Below, piece by piece: positions 7,841 to 19,167 of a stretch of DNA of 64,000 bases. Source of the stretch: Streptomyces sp. NBC_00390 (GTDB lineage Bacteria; Actinomycetota; Actinomycetes; Streptomycetales; Streptomycetaceae); contig NZ_CP107945.1 in the NCBI RefSeq assembly GCF_036057275.1, positions 3,472,001 through 3,536,000 on the forward strand, given 5' to 3'. The position numbers were made by a program, and so were the translations under genes. The notes beneath the pieces were generated by a model that saw only the letters and a program-made list of their open reading frames with translations, did not search any database and was not told the DNA's origin. Numbering within the stretch: position 1 is the first letter of the stretch; each line of letters opens with the position of its first letter.

Positions 7841-10800
7841 GTGCGTACCAGCGAGGAGATCTACCACCGGGTCCGCTGGGACTCCCGTTTCGACCCGGCC
7901 CGGTTCGTGCTGGGCATCAACCAGCGCGGGGCCGAGCCCAAGCGGATGCCGCTGCCCGCGTTCGTACCCGGCGGCGAGATCCCGTGGCACCGGGTGCTGT
8001 TCTTCGAGGCGGACGGCGAGGTGGTCTGGGACCGCACCGCCGGTGTGGACCGTATCGACGCGACGGACGCGGGGCGGGTACGGGACCCGAGGCTGCTGCG
8101 CGCGCCCTTCTTCGCGGCCAGGACGCCGTACGCCTTCGTACGGGGCGAGTGGGTCCCCGCGCGGGCGCCCCGAGGGGTACCGGCCTCGGCGGGTCTGCGC
8201 GTACTGACCTGGAACACGCTGTGGGACCGGTACGACAGCGACCGCATCGACACCGCCCGGCGCCGCCCCCTGCTCCTGGCCGCCCTGCGCGACGCCGACG
8301 CCGACGTCATCGCACTGCAGGAGGTCGAGCCTCAGCTGCTCACCCTGCTGCTGCGGGAGCCCTGGGTACAGGGCGGCTGCACGCTCTCCACCGATCCGGC
8401 CGGGAAGGACGTCGACGACAGCGGGGTGCTGCTGCTCAGCAGGCTTCCCGTACGGGAGGCGGGCCTGCATGTCCTCGGTCCGCACAAGGCGGTCGCCGCG
8501 CTCGTCGTCGACACGGCCGCGGGTCCCCTCACGATCGCCGCGACGCATCTGAGCAGTGACCACTCCGAGAACGGCCCGGCCCGGCGCACCGCAGAACTGA
8601 CCCGGCTCGCCGAGGGGTTGGCGGGTGTCGAGGGCGACCTGGTGCTGATGGGCGACTTCAACGACGGCGGCGACGCCCCGGAGGCGACGCTCGGGATGCG
8701 GGACGCGTGGAGCGACGTTCATGGGGTCGGCGACCGTACGCCGACCTTCGACCCGGGCGTCAACCCGCTGGCCGCGGTGTCCTCCCTGTCGGGGCGGGCC
8801 TCACGGCTGGACCGGGTGCTGCTGCGCGCGCAGAGGCTGCGGACCGACGAGGCGCTGCTGCGGGGGGACACACCGGAGGCGGACGGGCTGTACGTCTCCG
8901 ACCACTACGGCGTCGAGGCGTATCTGAGCCTGGACGGCTACGAGCCGGGCGGCGTCCTCGCCGTACGACCGACGGCCCGTACGGCCGTGGCCTGGATTCC
9001 CCCGCAGGAGCTGTGGCCGCCCATCCAGCACATCCGCAGGGAACACGATCGCCAGATCCGCCGCTGGCCGCCGCATGTCAACGTGCTCTTCGGCTTCGTA
9101 CCGGAGTCCGACTTCGAACGGGCGGCCCCGCTGCTCGCCGCGGCAGCGGCCGAGACACCGGCGTTCACTGCCAAGCTCGAGGGGGTGGACTGGTTCAGGC
9201 ACCGGGAGGACTCCACCGTCTGGCTCGACCCGGCGGCGGACGGCGAGGAGCCCTGGGCCCGGCTGCACCACGCGCTGGAGCAGCGGTTCCCGCGCTGCGG
9301 GGGACGCGCCGAGGGCTTCACCCCGCACCTCTCCTTGGGCAGGACCCGGGATCCTCACCGGCTCGCCGCCCACTGCGCCGCCCTGCTCGACGGCATGACG
9401 GCCCAGGTCGGGAAGCTGGTGCTGCTGTCCCGCCGTGGCGACGAGCCGATGTGCGTACGGGCGACGGTCGCACTGGGAACGGGCGAGGTGCGCTGGCTCG
9501 CGGACCCTCCGGCCGCCGCGACCGGCGACCGCGGTGCCGCGGACGGCGGGCTGACTGACGCGCGCGCCGACGCCGTCTTCGGCACCCGGGGCTGGGGCCG
9601 GGCAGCGGACGGGGAAGCCACCCCGCGGCAGGCTTCGGACACCGGGACGGCGGGGGCCGGCTCCCCCGCACCGGGCGGGGGCGCGCCCACCGGCACGGCC
9701 GACGCGCAGGCCGCGGGCCACACGAGCAGCCGCGCGGCTCGCACACGCGGCAGCGGCGGCACGGGCACGGGCACAACCGATGTCCGGACGGCCTCGGGCC
9801 GTAGGTCCGCGGGCCTCCCGAGCCCGGCCACCGGATTGGCACATGTGCCGACCGCGGACCACGCACCCGGGAACGGCCCGGGTGCCGGGGCACCCGCGGG
9901 CGAGGCCCACGCCGAATCGATCACGCGGTGTGTCTCGGAGGCGCTCGGCGACGGGATCGTCCACGTCGTCGGCTCCCGGCGCATGGGATGCGCCCTGCCC
10001 GGCGCGGACCTGGACCTCGTGGTTGCGCTGCCGGGCGAGGCCGGTCTCGCCGGGGTACGGGCCCGGGTCGCGGCGGCGCTGCCGGGGGCGACCGGGCTGC
10101 GTGAGGTGGTCGGGGCGAGAGTCCCCGGTCTGCGGCTCGAGGTCGACGGCCTGGGCGTGGACCTGGTCGTCGTGGCCACCGGGGCGATGGACCCGGCTCA
10201 AGCGGTCGACCGCCGCACCGAGTTGGGCGGGGCGGCCGCCACCGCGCTGAGCTCGGTCAGCGACGCGGACGCCGTGCTCGGCCTGGCCGCCGGCCATCGG
10301 ACCGCCTTCACCCGGCTGGCCCGGGAGGTCAAGGCCTGGGCGAAGGCCCGTGGCCTGGACTCGGCTCCCTTCGGAGGGCTGCCGGGCCTCGCCTGGGCCG
10401 TGCTCGCGGCGCACACCGTCCGTGCGGCCCCTGGTCTGCCGCCGGCCGGCCTGCTGCGGCAGTTCTTCGCGACATGGGCGGCCTGGGACTGGCGCGAGCC
10501 GGTCGGCGGCCCGGCATCCCCGCTGCCGGTCACCGTCATGACGCCGACCCGGCCGGTCCGGTCCTGCACGGACCAGGTGACGGCGGGCGGCCGGGACCTG
10601 CTCACCCAGGAGCTGTTCCGGGCATGGGAGGTCCTGGAGTCGGCCGCGGACCCGTGGCCCGAGCTGCTCTCCCCGCCGCCCCTGCACCGCCGCCACGCGG
10701 CCTGGGCGGTCGCCACCGTGCTCCCGGGCCCCGACGAGGGCCGCGTACGGGGCCGGATGCGCGCGCTGCTCACCGCCTTGGAGGAGGCCGGTGTCCCGGA

Positions 10801-10975
10801 CGCCCACGCCTGGCCGCGCCCCTTCACCACCGACCCCGTCCGGTACGCCATCGGCCTCGGCGCCACCCCGGCGGACGGCACCCGTATCGCCGAGATCGCC
10901 GGACTCTGGCTGCGGGGACTGCGCGGCGCCACCCTCACCGCCGTGGCGGGAGGCGAGGTCCCGACCCTGCGATGA
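7841..10975 (+). CDS. Multidomain RNA end-processing protein (MJ1316/DUF504, EEP, LigT-like, nucleotidyltransferase)
   Basis: A 1044 aa protein with the GTG start 2 nt after the ligase-kinase stop and a GAGGAGGAGG ribosome site. Modules in order: an MJ1316/DUF504 RNA-end recognition domain (about 1-75, RVRWDSRFDP, IPWHRVLFF). An endonuclease/exonuclease/phosphatase domain (about 118-365) follows, with WN125, LQEVE, GDFND (271-275) and SDH355. Next is a 2H/LigT-like phosphoesterase (about 385-535) with HVN at 412 and HLS at 496. A low-complexity Ala/Gly/Thr linker (about 555-695) leads to a polymerase-beta-type nucleotidyltransferase with GS711-712, D723/D725 and D774, then a poly(A)-polymerase-like helical domain. 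The set fits processing of cyclic-phosphate RNA ends and nucleotide addition before ligation. The first 2H motif has Asn where Thr/Ser is usual. Confidence 0.82.
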   Translation: MRTSEEIYHRVRWDSRFDPARFVLGINQRGAEPKRMPLPAFVPGGEIPWHRVLFFEADGEVVWDRTAGVDRIDATDAGRVRDPRLLRAPFFAARTPYAFVRGEWVPARAPRGVPASAGLRVLTWNTLWDRYDSDRIDTARRRPLLLAALRDADADVIALQEVEPQLLTLLLREPWVQGGCTLSTDPAGKDVDDSGVLLLSRLPVREAGLHVLGPHKAVAALVVDTAAGPLTIAATHLSSDHSENGPARRTAELTRLAEGLAGVEGDLVLMGDFNDGGDAPEATLGMRDAWSDVHGVGDRTPTFDPGVNPLAAVSSLSGRASRLDRVLLRAQRLRTDEALLRGDTPEADGLYVSDHYGVEAYLSLDGYEPGGVLAVRPTARTAVAWIPPQELWPPIQHIRREHDRQIRRWPPHVNVLFGFVPESDFERAAPLLAAAAAETPAFTAKLEGVDWFRHREDSTVWLDPAADGEEPWARLHHALEQRFPRCGGRAEGFTPHLSLGRTRDPHRLAAHCAALLDGMTAQVGKLVLLSRRGDEPMCVRATVALGTGEVRWLADPPAAATGDRGAADGGLTDARADAVFGTRGWGRAADGEATPRQASDTGTAGAGSPAPGGGAPTGTADAQAAGHTSSRAARTRGSGGTGTGTTDVRTASGRRSAGLPSPATGLAHVPTADHAPGNGPGAGAPAGEAHAESITRCVSEALGDGIVHVVGSRRMGCALPGADLDLVVALPGEAGLAGVRARVAAALPGATGLREVVGARVPGLRLEVDGLGVDLVVVATGAMDPAQAVDRRTELGGAAATALSSVSDADAVLGLAAGHRTAFTRLAREVKAWAKARGLDSAPFGGLPGLAWAVLAAHTVRAAPGLPPAGLLRQFFATWAAWDWREPVGGPASPLPVTVMTPTRPVRSCTDQVTAGGRDLLTQELFRAWEVLESAADPWPELLSPPPLHRRHAAWAVATVLPGPDEGRVRGRMRALLTALEEAGVPDAHAWPRPFTTDPVRYAIGLGATPADGTRIAEIAGLWLRGLRGATLTAVAGGEVPTLR

Positions 10976-11534
10976 CCGGCCGGCACGGCGCCACCGCACC
11001 CGGTCGGGCCCGCCGGGCTCCGCAGCCCGGCGGGGCCACGGAGCGTCCAGCCGGACGAGCCGGACGAGCCGGACCCGGGACCGGCACGGCCGGTGCATGC
11101 TCTGCACAGCGGTGCGCTGCGCGGGCCTGCCGCACGCCGGACGCCGGACACCGACCGCCGCGGTCCCGGCGGCGTATCGTCGCAACCGCGACCGCCCCGC
11201 ACCCTGCTGTCCGCCGAGGACCGCGATGCGAATCCCGGCATCAGGCACCCGGCTCGATCTCCGGCTCACCGGGACCCGGACCTTCGGCAACGGGGTCGCC
11301 CTCCTCAACTATCGCCGCTCCGCAGCGGAATTGACGGACCGACAGCCCCCTTCGGCGGCAAGGCCCGCTCCCCTTCGGACATCACACACCCGGAGGCAAC
11401 CCCGCCTGCCCGCTTTCCGTCTGACTGAGCGCGGAACGGCTCCGACCAGCCTGTCCGTCGCCTGGACACATCACGGTACGCAGACGGGGGCATGACACGG
11501 CCCGCCCGCTGCGGGGGAAGCGGACGGAGCACCC
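10976..11534. other. Non-coding gap after RNA-repair cassette
   Basis: A 559 bp stretch with no recognisable gene in any frame; the open frames here are low-complexity Pro/Arg-rich shadows. It holds the hairpin at 11007-11037, and its right end carries the ribosome site (GGAG near 11523) of the PIG-L gene. A promoter for that gene is expected here but was not identified. Confidence 0.5.
11007..11037 (+). terminator. Hairpin terminator after RNA-repair operon
   Basis: An 11 bp GC stem (11009-11019 pairing with 11024-11034, loop CCGC), extendable with one bulge, lies 32 nt after the stop of the multidomain gene. There is no T-run, which is common for Streptomyces terminators. Confidence 0.55.
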
Positions 11535-13736
11535 ATGAACGACGAAGCCGGCCTTGCGCTGCCCGGAAACGTGAGAGCGACTCAGGGGCAGACGTCCGGC
11601 GGCGGGCAGCAGTCCGGGGCGGCACCCCGCCCAAGAGCCCCCCGGCGCCGCAGTGTCGTCGCCGCGCTCACCGCCCTCCTGGCGACCGGCGCCGCCGGCG
11701 CCGTCACCTCCTGCACCGTGCCCGCCCCGCGCCGCGGCGGACCCGTGGCCGATCCCGCGCCCGGCATTCCCATAGCCGGATCGCGGCGCGCACAGCTGAT
11801 GCAGTTCCTGGCGCACCCGGACGACGACCTGTACTTCATGAACCCGGACGCCCAGCAGATGCTGGACTCCGGGGTGCCGCTGGTCTGTGTGTACGTCACC
11901 GCGGGCGAGGCCAACGGCATCAACCGGCCCCCGGGGCAGCCGAAGCCGGCCCCCGACAAGAACGCGTACTCGTCGGCCCGGCACCAGGGCCTGCGCCAGG
12001 CCTATGCCACGCTGCTCGGCCTGGACAAGTTCACCGACTGGCACAAGGGCGTCGTCGCACTCCGCGGCGACCAGCGCGCCGAGATCAACACGCTCGCCAA
12101 CGGTGGCCGCAGCGTCGAGCTGATCTTCCTCAATCTCGCCATGCACACGCCCGACGGCCGCCGCCTCGGAATCCCGAGCCTGTGGCGGGACCGGGGGCTG
12201 CAGCTGCCGACCGTCGTCGCCGACGACTCCCCGGCACGGAAAGCCGGCTCGTACGACTACGACCAGCTCATCGACGTCCTCGTCGGGCTGCTGGACCGCT
12301 ACCGGCCCACCGTCGTGCAGACACTCGACCCCGACCCGGACATCCAGCACAGCGACGAGGCGACCCGCAAGAGGGACAGCGAGCAGCCCGGCTACTCCGA
12401 CCACCCCGACCACACCGCCGTGGCCTGCTTCAGCTGGGCCGCCCTGGTGCACTGGGTCGCCGAGTCCACGCAGGACGGCGGCGAGGTGCCCGGCTTCGCC
12501 GCCACCGCCTTCCGCGGCTACTACAACCGCCACTGGCCGAAGAACCTCCCGCCGGCCGTGCTCGACCGGAAGGCCGCGAACCTCGTGCCGTACGGCGGTG
12601 ACGCCGGCTGGGACTGCGGCAACGCGGGCGGCTGCGGTGACTACGGCGTCGGCGGCAAACGTCCGCTCCTGAACAAGAAGGGCTGGGTCCGCTCCACCCA
12701 CCACCGCTACCCGGGCACCCGCACCGCCGTGTCCGCCGAGCCGGACGGCAGGCTCGCCGCGTACGGCGTGCTCGGGCTGCGCGCCGTGCGCTGGCGCGAG
12801 ACCGGGCGCGGCACCGGGCGCTGGGGCGCTCCCGACGACCTCGGCGGCGGACCGCTCGCCCCGACCCTCGGCACGGCCGTGCTGGAGGACGGCCGCCAAC
12901 TGCTGTTCGGGCTGCGGTTCGAGGCGATCAGCGGGCACGGCGGGCCCAACTCCCGCGAGATCGTGCTGCTGGAACAGCGTTCGGCGGGCGGCCCGTTCCT
13001 CGCGTGGAGAGGGCTCGGCAACCCGGAGCGGGTCGATGACCGGGGGCGGCGGATCGGCGTCCCCGTGGCGGCAACCGCTCCCGACGGCCGCGTGCACCTG
13101 TTCGTGCGCAACGCGGACAAGGGCGTCAGCACACGGGTCCGGGAGGCCGACGGCAGCTGGAGCGGCTGGCAGGACCTCGGCGGCGGCGAGACCCAGGACG
13201 CCCTGACGACCACGGTGGACACCGAGGGTCGTGTCCATGTCTTCGGCGCGGGCCGCACCGGCGTCCACCACTGGACGCAGAACCACCCCGGTGGTCCCCT
13301 GACGCACCGCCGGGACAGCGGGCTGCCGCTCGCCGTCGAGGCCCCCGCCGCGCTGCCGGCCCCGGACGGTTCGGTCCGGCTGTTCTACCGTTCGGAGCGG
13401 ACGTGGCAGCCGGAGTTCCCTGATGACGGCCGCGGCACGGCCTCACCCGAGCTGACCGCGATCAGCGCCGACGGCGAGCAGTTGCCGGCCGTGCGCTTCG
13501 ACGGATACGGGCCGGTCGTCGCGGCCGGCAGCCGGGAAGGATCCCTGCTGCTCGGCCGGGATCTGCGCGGCCGGATCCAACTGCACCACGCGGGGAAGCT
13601 GTTGACGCGTACGAACGGGCCCCTGGCGCTGGACGTGCCGGCCCTGCGGGTCACGACCGAGGGGGCGACCCTCGTCGGACTCGGCCCGGACGCGCACCCG
13701 TGGACCTGGGCGCCGCGGACCGGCGCCGCCGGCTGA
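11535..13736 (+). CDS. Secreted PIG-L family deacetylase with C-terminal beta-propeller-like region
   Basis: A 733 aa exported protein. The N-terminus has RRRSVVAALTALLATGA and a lipobox-like AVTSC, so it may be a Tat-exported lipoprotein. Residues about 85-330 are a PIG-L (LmbE-like) zinc N-deacetylase: AHPDDD carries the metal ligands and DHPDHTAV is the second signature. The remaining roughly 380 residues contain repeated segments such as GRVHLFVRNAD and SGWQDLGG, like the PLL/sialidase-type propeller repeats found behind actinobacterial deacetylases. The substrate is probably an extracellular N-acetylated sugar or glycan (inferred). GGAG lies 6 nt before the ATG. It is convergent with tuf and shares its terminator. 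Confidence 0.85.
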   Translation: MNDEAGLALPGNVRATQGQTSGGGQQSGAAPRPRAPRRRSVVAALTALLATGAAGAVTSCTVPAPRRGGPVADPAPGIPIAGSRRAQLMQFLAHPDDDLYFMNPDAQQMLDSGVPLVCVYVTAGEANGINRPPGQPKPAPDKNAYSSARHQGLRQAYATLLGLDKFTDWHKGVVALRGDQRAEINTLANGGRSVELIFLNLAMHTPDGRRLGIPSLWRDRGLQLPTVVADDSPARKAGSYDYDQLIDVLVGLLDRYRPTVVQTLDPDPDIQHSDEATRKRDSEQPGYSDHPDHTAVACFSWAALVHWVAESTQDGGEVPGFAATAFRGYYNRHWPKNLPPAVLDRKAANLVPYGGDAGWDCGNAGGCGDYGVGGKRPLLNKKGWVRSTHHRYPGTRTAVSAEPDGRLAAYGVLGLRAVRWRETGRGTGRWGAPDDLGGGPLAPTLGTAVLEDGRQLLFGLRFEAISGHGGPNSREIVLLEQRSAGGPFLAWRGLGNPERVDDRGRRIGVPVAATAPDGRVHLFVRNADKGVSTRVREADGSWSGWQDLGGGETQDALTTTVDTEGRVHVFGAGRTGVHHWTQNHPGGPLTHRRDSGLPLAVEAPAALPAPDGSVRLFYRSERTWQPEFPDDGRGTASPELTAISADGEQLPAVRFDGYGPVVAAGSREGSLLLGRDLRGRIQLHHAGKLLTRTNGPLALDVPALRVTTEGATLVGLGPDAHPWTWAPRTGAAG

Positions 13737-13756
13737 GCAGGTACGGCGACACGACG

Positions 13757-13788
13757 AAGGGCCCCGCACCTCTCGGTGCGGGGCCCTT
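13757..13788. terminator. Bidirectional terminator between PIG-L gene and tuf
   Basis: A perfect 14 bp GC-rich stem (13757-13770 with 13775-13788, loop TCTC), flanked by AA on the left and TT on the right. It lies between two convergent genes and should stop transcription in both directions. Confidence 0.9.
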
Positions 13789-13827
13789 CTTGCAGCTCAG
13801 CGAGCTGCCAGGTCAAACGATCAGCAA

Positions 13828-15021
13828 TTACTTGGTGATCTTGACGACCTGGCCGGCGCCGACGGTCCGGCCACCCTCACGGATGGCGAACTTCAGGCCC
13901 TCCTCCATGGCGACCGGCTGGATCAGCGCGACGGTCATGGAGGTGTTGTCGCCCGGCATGACCATCTCGGTGCCCTCGGGGAGGGTCACCACGCCGGTCA
14001 CGTCCGTGGTACGGAAGTAGAACTGCGGGCGGTAGTTGTTGAAGAAGGGGGTGTGACGGCCACCCTCGTCCTTCGACAGGATGTAGGCCTGGGCCTCGAA
14101 CTCGGTGTGCGGCGTGACCGAACCGGGCTTGATGATGACCTGGCCGCGCTCGACGTCCTCGCGCTTGATGCCACGGAGGAGCAGACCGACGTTCTCACCG
14201 GCCTGGCCCTCATCGAGCAGCTTGCGGAACATCTCGATGCCGGTGACCGTGGTGGTGGTCTTCTCCGGCTTGATACCGACGATGTCGACGGTCTCGTTGA
14301 CCTTGAGGACACCACGCTCGATACGGCCGGTGACGACGGTGCCACGACCGGTGATCGTGAAGACGTCCTCGATCGGCATCAGGAACGGCTTGTCGACGTC
14401 ACGCTCGGGCTGCGGGATCGCCTCGTCGACGGCGGCCATCAGGTTCAGGACCGACTGGCCCCACTCCTTGTCGCCCTCGAGCGCCTTGAGCGCCGAGACC
14501 TTGACGACCGGCAGGTCGTCGCCCGGGAACTCGTACTCGGAGAGGAGCTCACGCACCTCGAGCTCGACGAGCTCCAGGATCTCCTCGTCGTCCACCATGT
14601 CGGCCTTGTTCAGGGCGACGACGATGTACGGAACGCCGACCTGGCGGGCCAGGAGCACGTGCTCCTTGGTCTGCGGCATCGGGCCGTCGGTGGCGGCGAC
14701 CACGAGGATGGCGCCGTCCATCTGGGCAGCACCGGTGATCATGTTCTTGATGTAGTCCGCGTGACCGGGGCAGTCGACGTGGGCGTAGTGACGCGACTCG
14801 GTCTGGTACTCGACGTGCGCGATGGAGATGGTGATACCACGCTGACGCTCTTCGGGCGCCTTGTCGATCTGGTCGAAGGCCGAGGCCTCGTTCAGGTCCG
14901 GGAACGCGTCATGCAGCACCTTGGTAATGGCGGCCGTGAGGGTCGTCTTACCGTGGTCGATGTGACCGATGGTGCCGATGTTGACGTGCGGCTTAGTCCG
15001 CTCGAACTTCGCCTTCGCCAC
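13828..15021 (-). CDS. tuf: Elongation factor EF-Tu
   Basis: EF-Tu (397 aa) is the GTPase that delivers aminoacyl-tRNA to the ribosome. The G motifs GHIDHGKT (about residues 18-25), DCPGHADY and NKADM are intact, as is the C-terminal GEGGRTVGAGQVVKI. It is the last gene of the rpsL-rpsG-fusA-tuf (str) cluster. The 153 bp gap to fusA holds a strong hairpin, so tuf expression may be partly uncoupled from fusA. I know that Streptomyces has its main tuf1 gene at this position. Residues contacting kirromycin-type antibiotics were not examined one by one. Confidence 0.98.
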   Translation of the reverse strand: MAKAKFERTKPHVNIGTIGHIDHGKTTLTAAITKVLHDAFPDLNEASAFDQIDKAPEERQRGITISIAHVEYQTESRHYAHVDCPGHADYIKNMITGAAQMDGAILVVAATDGPMPQTKEHVLLARQVGVPYIVVALNKADMVDDEEILELVELEVRELLSEYEFPGDDLPVVKVSALKALEGDKEWGQSVLNLMAAVDEAIPQPERDVDKPFLMPIEDVFTITGRGTVVTGRIERGVLKVNETVDIVGIKPEKTTTTVTGIEMFRKLLDEGQAGENVGLLLRGIKREDVERGQVIIKPGSVTPHTEFEAQAYILSKDEGGRHTPFFNNYRPQFYFRTTDVTGVVTLPEGTEMVMPGDNTSMTVALIQPVAMEEGLKFAIREGGRTVGAGQVVKITK

Positions 15022-15097
15022 TGGGGTCCTCCTGTGGAGTGGTTCTGTACGCCTTACTCATCGGCGCCAGGTGATCTTTGCTGGGATGCCGGGGCCC

Positions 15098-15132
15098 GGG
15101 GCATTCCATCCGGGAAACGGATGGAATGCCCC
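15098..15132 (-). promoter_or_regulatory. Perfect 15 bp hairpin between fusA and tuf
   Basis: The arms 15098-15112 and 15118-15132 are exact inverted repeats with a 5 nt loop (GGAAA on the plus strand). The hairpin lies 43 nt beyond the fusA stop and 77 nt before tuf. No T-run follows on the minus strand, so it could be a factor-independent Streptomyces-type terminator, an attenuator or an RNA-processing/stability signal. Known separate transcription of tuf1 in streptomycetes fits a partial terminator here. Confidence 0.6.
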
Positions 15133-15174
15133 AGCAGGCTCCGGTGACAAGCCTAAAGCGTGTACTCGGGAGAG

Positions 15175-17301
<2,127 letters not shown>

Positions 17302-17340
17302 AAGGCTTCAGTCTTCTCTCGGTCTCGATGTGGGTTGCGA

Positions 17341-17811
17341 CTACCAGCGGTAGTGCGCGAAGGCCTTGTTGGACTCGGCCATCTTGTGCGTGTCCTCGCG
17401 CTTCTTGACCGAAGCGCCGAGGCCGTTGGAGGCGTCCAGCAGCTCGTTCATGAGGCGCTCGGTCATGGTCTTCTCGCGGCGGGCGCGGGAGTAACCCACG
17501 ACCCAGCGCAGCGCGAGGGTGGAGGCGCGACCGGGCTTGACCTCGATCGGGACCTGGTAGGTGGCACCACCGACACGGCGGGACTTGACCTCGAGAGACG
17601 GCTTGACGTTCTCGAGGGCGCGCTTCAGCGTGATGACCGGGTCAGCGCCGGTCTTCTCACGGAGGCCTTCCATGGCGCCGTAGACGATGCGCTCAGCGGT
17701 GGAACGCTTGCCGTTGAGCAGGATCTTGTTGATCAGCGAGGTCACCAGAGGAGAACCGTAAACCGGGTCGATGATGACCGGGCGCTTCGGGGCGGGGCCC
17801 TTACGAGGCAT
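17341..17811 (-). CDS. rpsG: 30S ribosomal protein S7
   Basis: S7 (156 aa) nucleates assembly of the 30S head and contacts the E-site tRNA. MPRKGPAPKRPVIIDPVYGS and RRVGGATYQVPIEV are characteristic. It is 2 bp from the rpsL stop, so the two genes are cotranscribed and probably translationally coupled. The C-terminus MAESNKAFAHYRW is complete. Confidence 0.98.
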   Translation of the reverse strand: MPRKGPAPKRPVIIDPVYGSPLVTSLINKILLNGKRSTAERIVYGAMEGLREKTGADPVITLKRALENVKPSLEVKSRRVGGATYQVPIEVKPGRASTLALRWVVGYSRARREKTMTERLMNELLDASNGLGASVKKREDTHKMAESNKAFAHYRW

Positions 17812-17813
17812 TC

Positions 17814-18185
17814 TTACTTCTCCTTCTTGGCGCCGTAGCGGCTGCGGGCCTGCTTGCGGTTCTTGACACCCTGGGTGTCCAGGGAACCGCGGATGATCTT
17901 GTAGCGAACACCCGGCAGGTCCTTCACACGGCCACCACGCACGAGCACGATGGAGTGCTCCTGCAGGTTGTGTCCCTCACCCGGAATGTAGGCCGTGACC
18001 TCGATGCCGGAGGTCAGACGCACACGCGCGACCTTACGCAGGGCCGAGTTCGGCTTCTTCGGGGTGGTCGTGAACACACGCGTGCAGACGCCGCGACGCT
18101 GAGGGGAACCCTCGAGTGCGGGCGTCTTGTTCTTCTCGACCTTGTCCTGCCGGCCCTTACGGACCAGCTGCTGGATCGTAGGCAC
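17814..18185 (-). CDS. rpsL: 30S ribosomal protein S12
   Basis: S12 (123 aa) is at the decoding centre. The GTG start at 18185 has GGAGAAG just upstream. Lys43 (in TTPKKPNS) and Lys88 (in GRVKDLPG), the residues whose substitution gives streptomycin resistance and altered antibiotic production in Streptomyces, are both wild type. It is the first gene of the str operon. Upstream is the shared leader palindrome at 18235-18259. Confidence 0.98.
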   Translation of the reverse strand: MPTIQQLVRKGRQDKVEKNKTPALEGSPQRRGVCTRVFTTTPKKPNSALRKVARVRLTSGIEVTAYIPGEGHNLQEHSIVLVRGGRVKDLPGVRYKIIRGSLDTQGVKNRKQARSRYGAKKEK

Positions 18186-18234
18186 TACTTCTCCGGTTTC
18201 TGTGTGCCGTCAGTGAAGCTAACCTGGAACGTCG

Positions 18235-18259
18235 CCGACCCACGCGGTCGGGTGTGTCG
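18235..18259 (-). promoter_or_regulatory. str-operon leader palindrome
   Basis: The same 25 bp CCGACC-N5-GGTCGG element as at 4343-4367, with one mismatch, is here 50 nt upstream of rpsL and in the same orientation relative to the gene. It is probably transcribed as part of the 5' leader. Its function is inferred only from its recurrence. Confidence 0.5.
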
Positions 18260-19167
18260 AATGCTGCTGACCCCCGCCGCAAAACGGAAAAGGCGCAGAT
18301 TACGGTGGCCGGTGTTGAACCCGTCATGCGGTTGAGGACACGCACACGAGCCCAGGCACACCCCAGGCACAAGGTCTGAGCGTACCTACCTCACCGAGTT
18401 CGGTCAAAACAAATGCAGGCAGCGGCGACACGCCGGACTTCCTACGGCGATTCGCCGCCGGAACCTTCCGTTCGCGAGCCTGCCCCGGTCGTCCGGGTTT
18501 TCGGACACCTGTCTTCAGTAAATGGATCACTCGCCGTGACAACGGGGGACCGTGCGCCGACGACGTACCGACAGGGTCCACGTCCGCTGGCCGCGGCTCC
18601 AGCACACCCGCGCAGCCGCCGTGCTCGGGCCTACCGTCCGGAGAGTACCTGCAAGCGGACGGGATCAGACGGTGCTCGTCCGGCGCCGGCTGGAGCTGAT
18701 CGGCGGGGACCGGCCTGGAGGACCACCACAAGGCCGGTTCGGCGAAGTACGCGCTGCGCGTGGTCAGCGACGTCGTCCGCCGACAGGGCCTCGGCTCCGC
18801 CACGCCGCTGTCCGAGGCTGCCGGCCACCCGGGCCCCTGTCGGCCGGTGCGATTGACGCAGCCGACCGCACAACCCGTGCCGACGCGCGCGGGACGCGCC
18901 GCGCACGCGCCTTGCGGGTGCCGGTCCGGCCCCCGTTGGACACCCGCGGCGCTGGTGCTGCCCCTCACGCCCCCGGCGCCCCGCGTCGGCAGCGGACGCC
19001 CGCTGGGCGCCGGTCCTGCCCGTACGGGCCCCTGCAGCCCTCCCCCGCAGCACACCCCGCCCCCCGCCCGGGGCCGGTCAACGGCGCGTCCGCACCGCGG
19101 CCCACCAGCTCGCGGCGCTGACGCCGCCTCTCCGGGGAATCTGCTGCTCTTCCTCCCCGGGCACGCC
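18260..19167. other. Non-coding region between rpsL and rpoC with possible gene remnant
   Basis: About 900 bp with no convincing gene. The part nearest rpsL must hold the str promoter; TAATCT near 18295-18300 (minus strand) is a possible -10, but the -35 match is poor. Around 18715-18800 the plus strand reads HHKAGSAKYALRVVSD-like coding sequence for about 30 codons, preceded by an in-frame stop. It looks like a fragment of a decayed gene. All long frames here are Arg/Pro/Ala-rich shadows. Confidence 0.45.

Noticed and set aside
11382..13307. A 641-codon minus-strand gene opposite the PIG-L deacetylase
   Set aside because: It lacks domains and its composition is that of a shadow; the plus-strand frame has clear HPDDD and DHPDH motifs.
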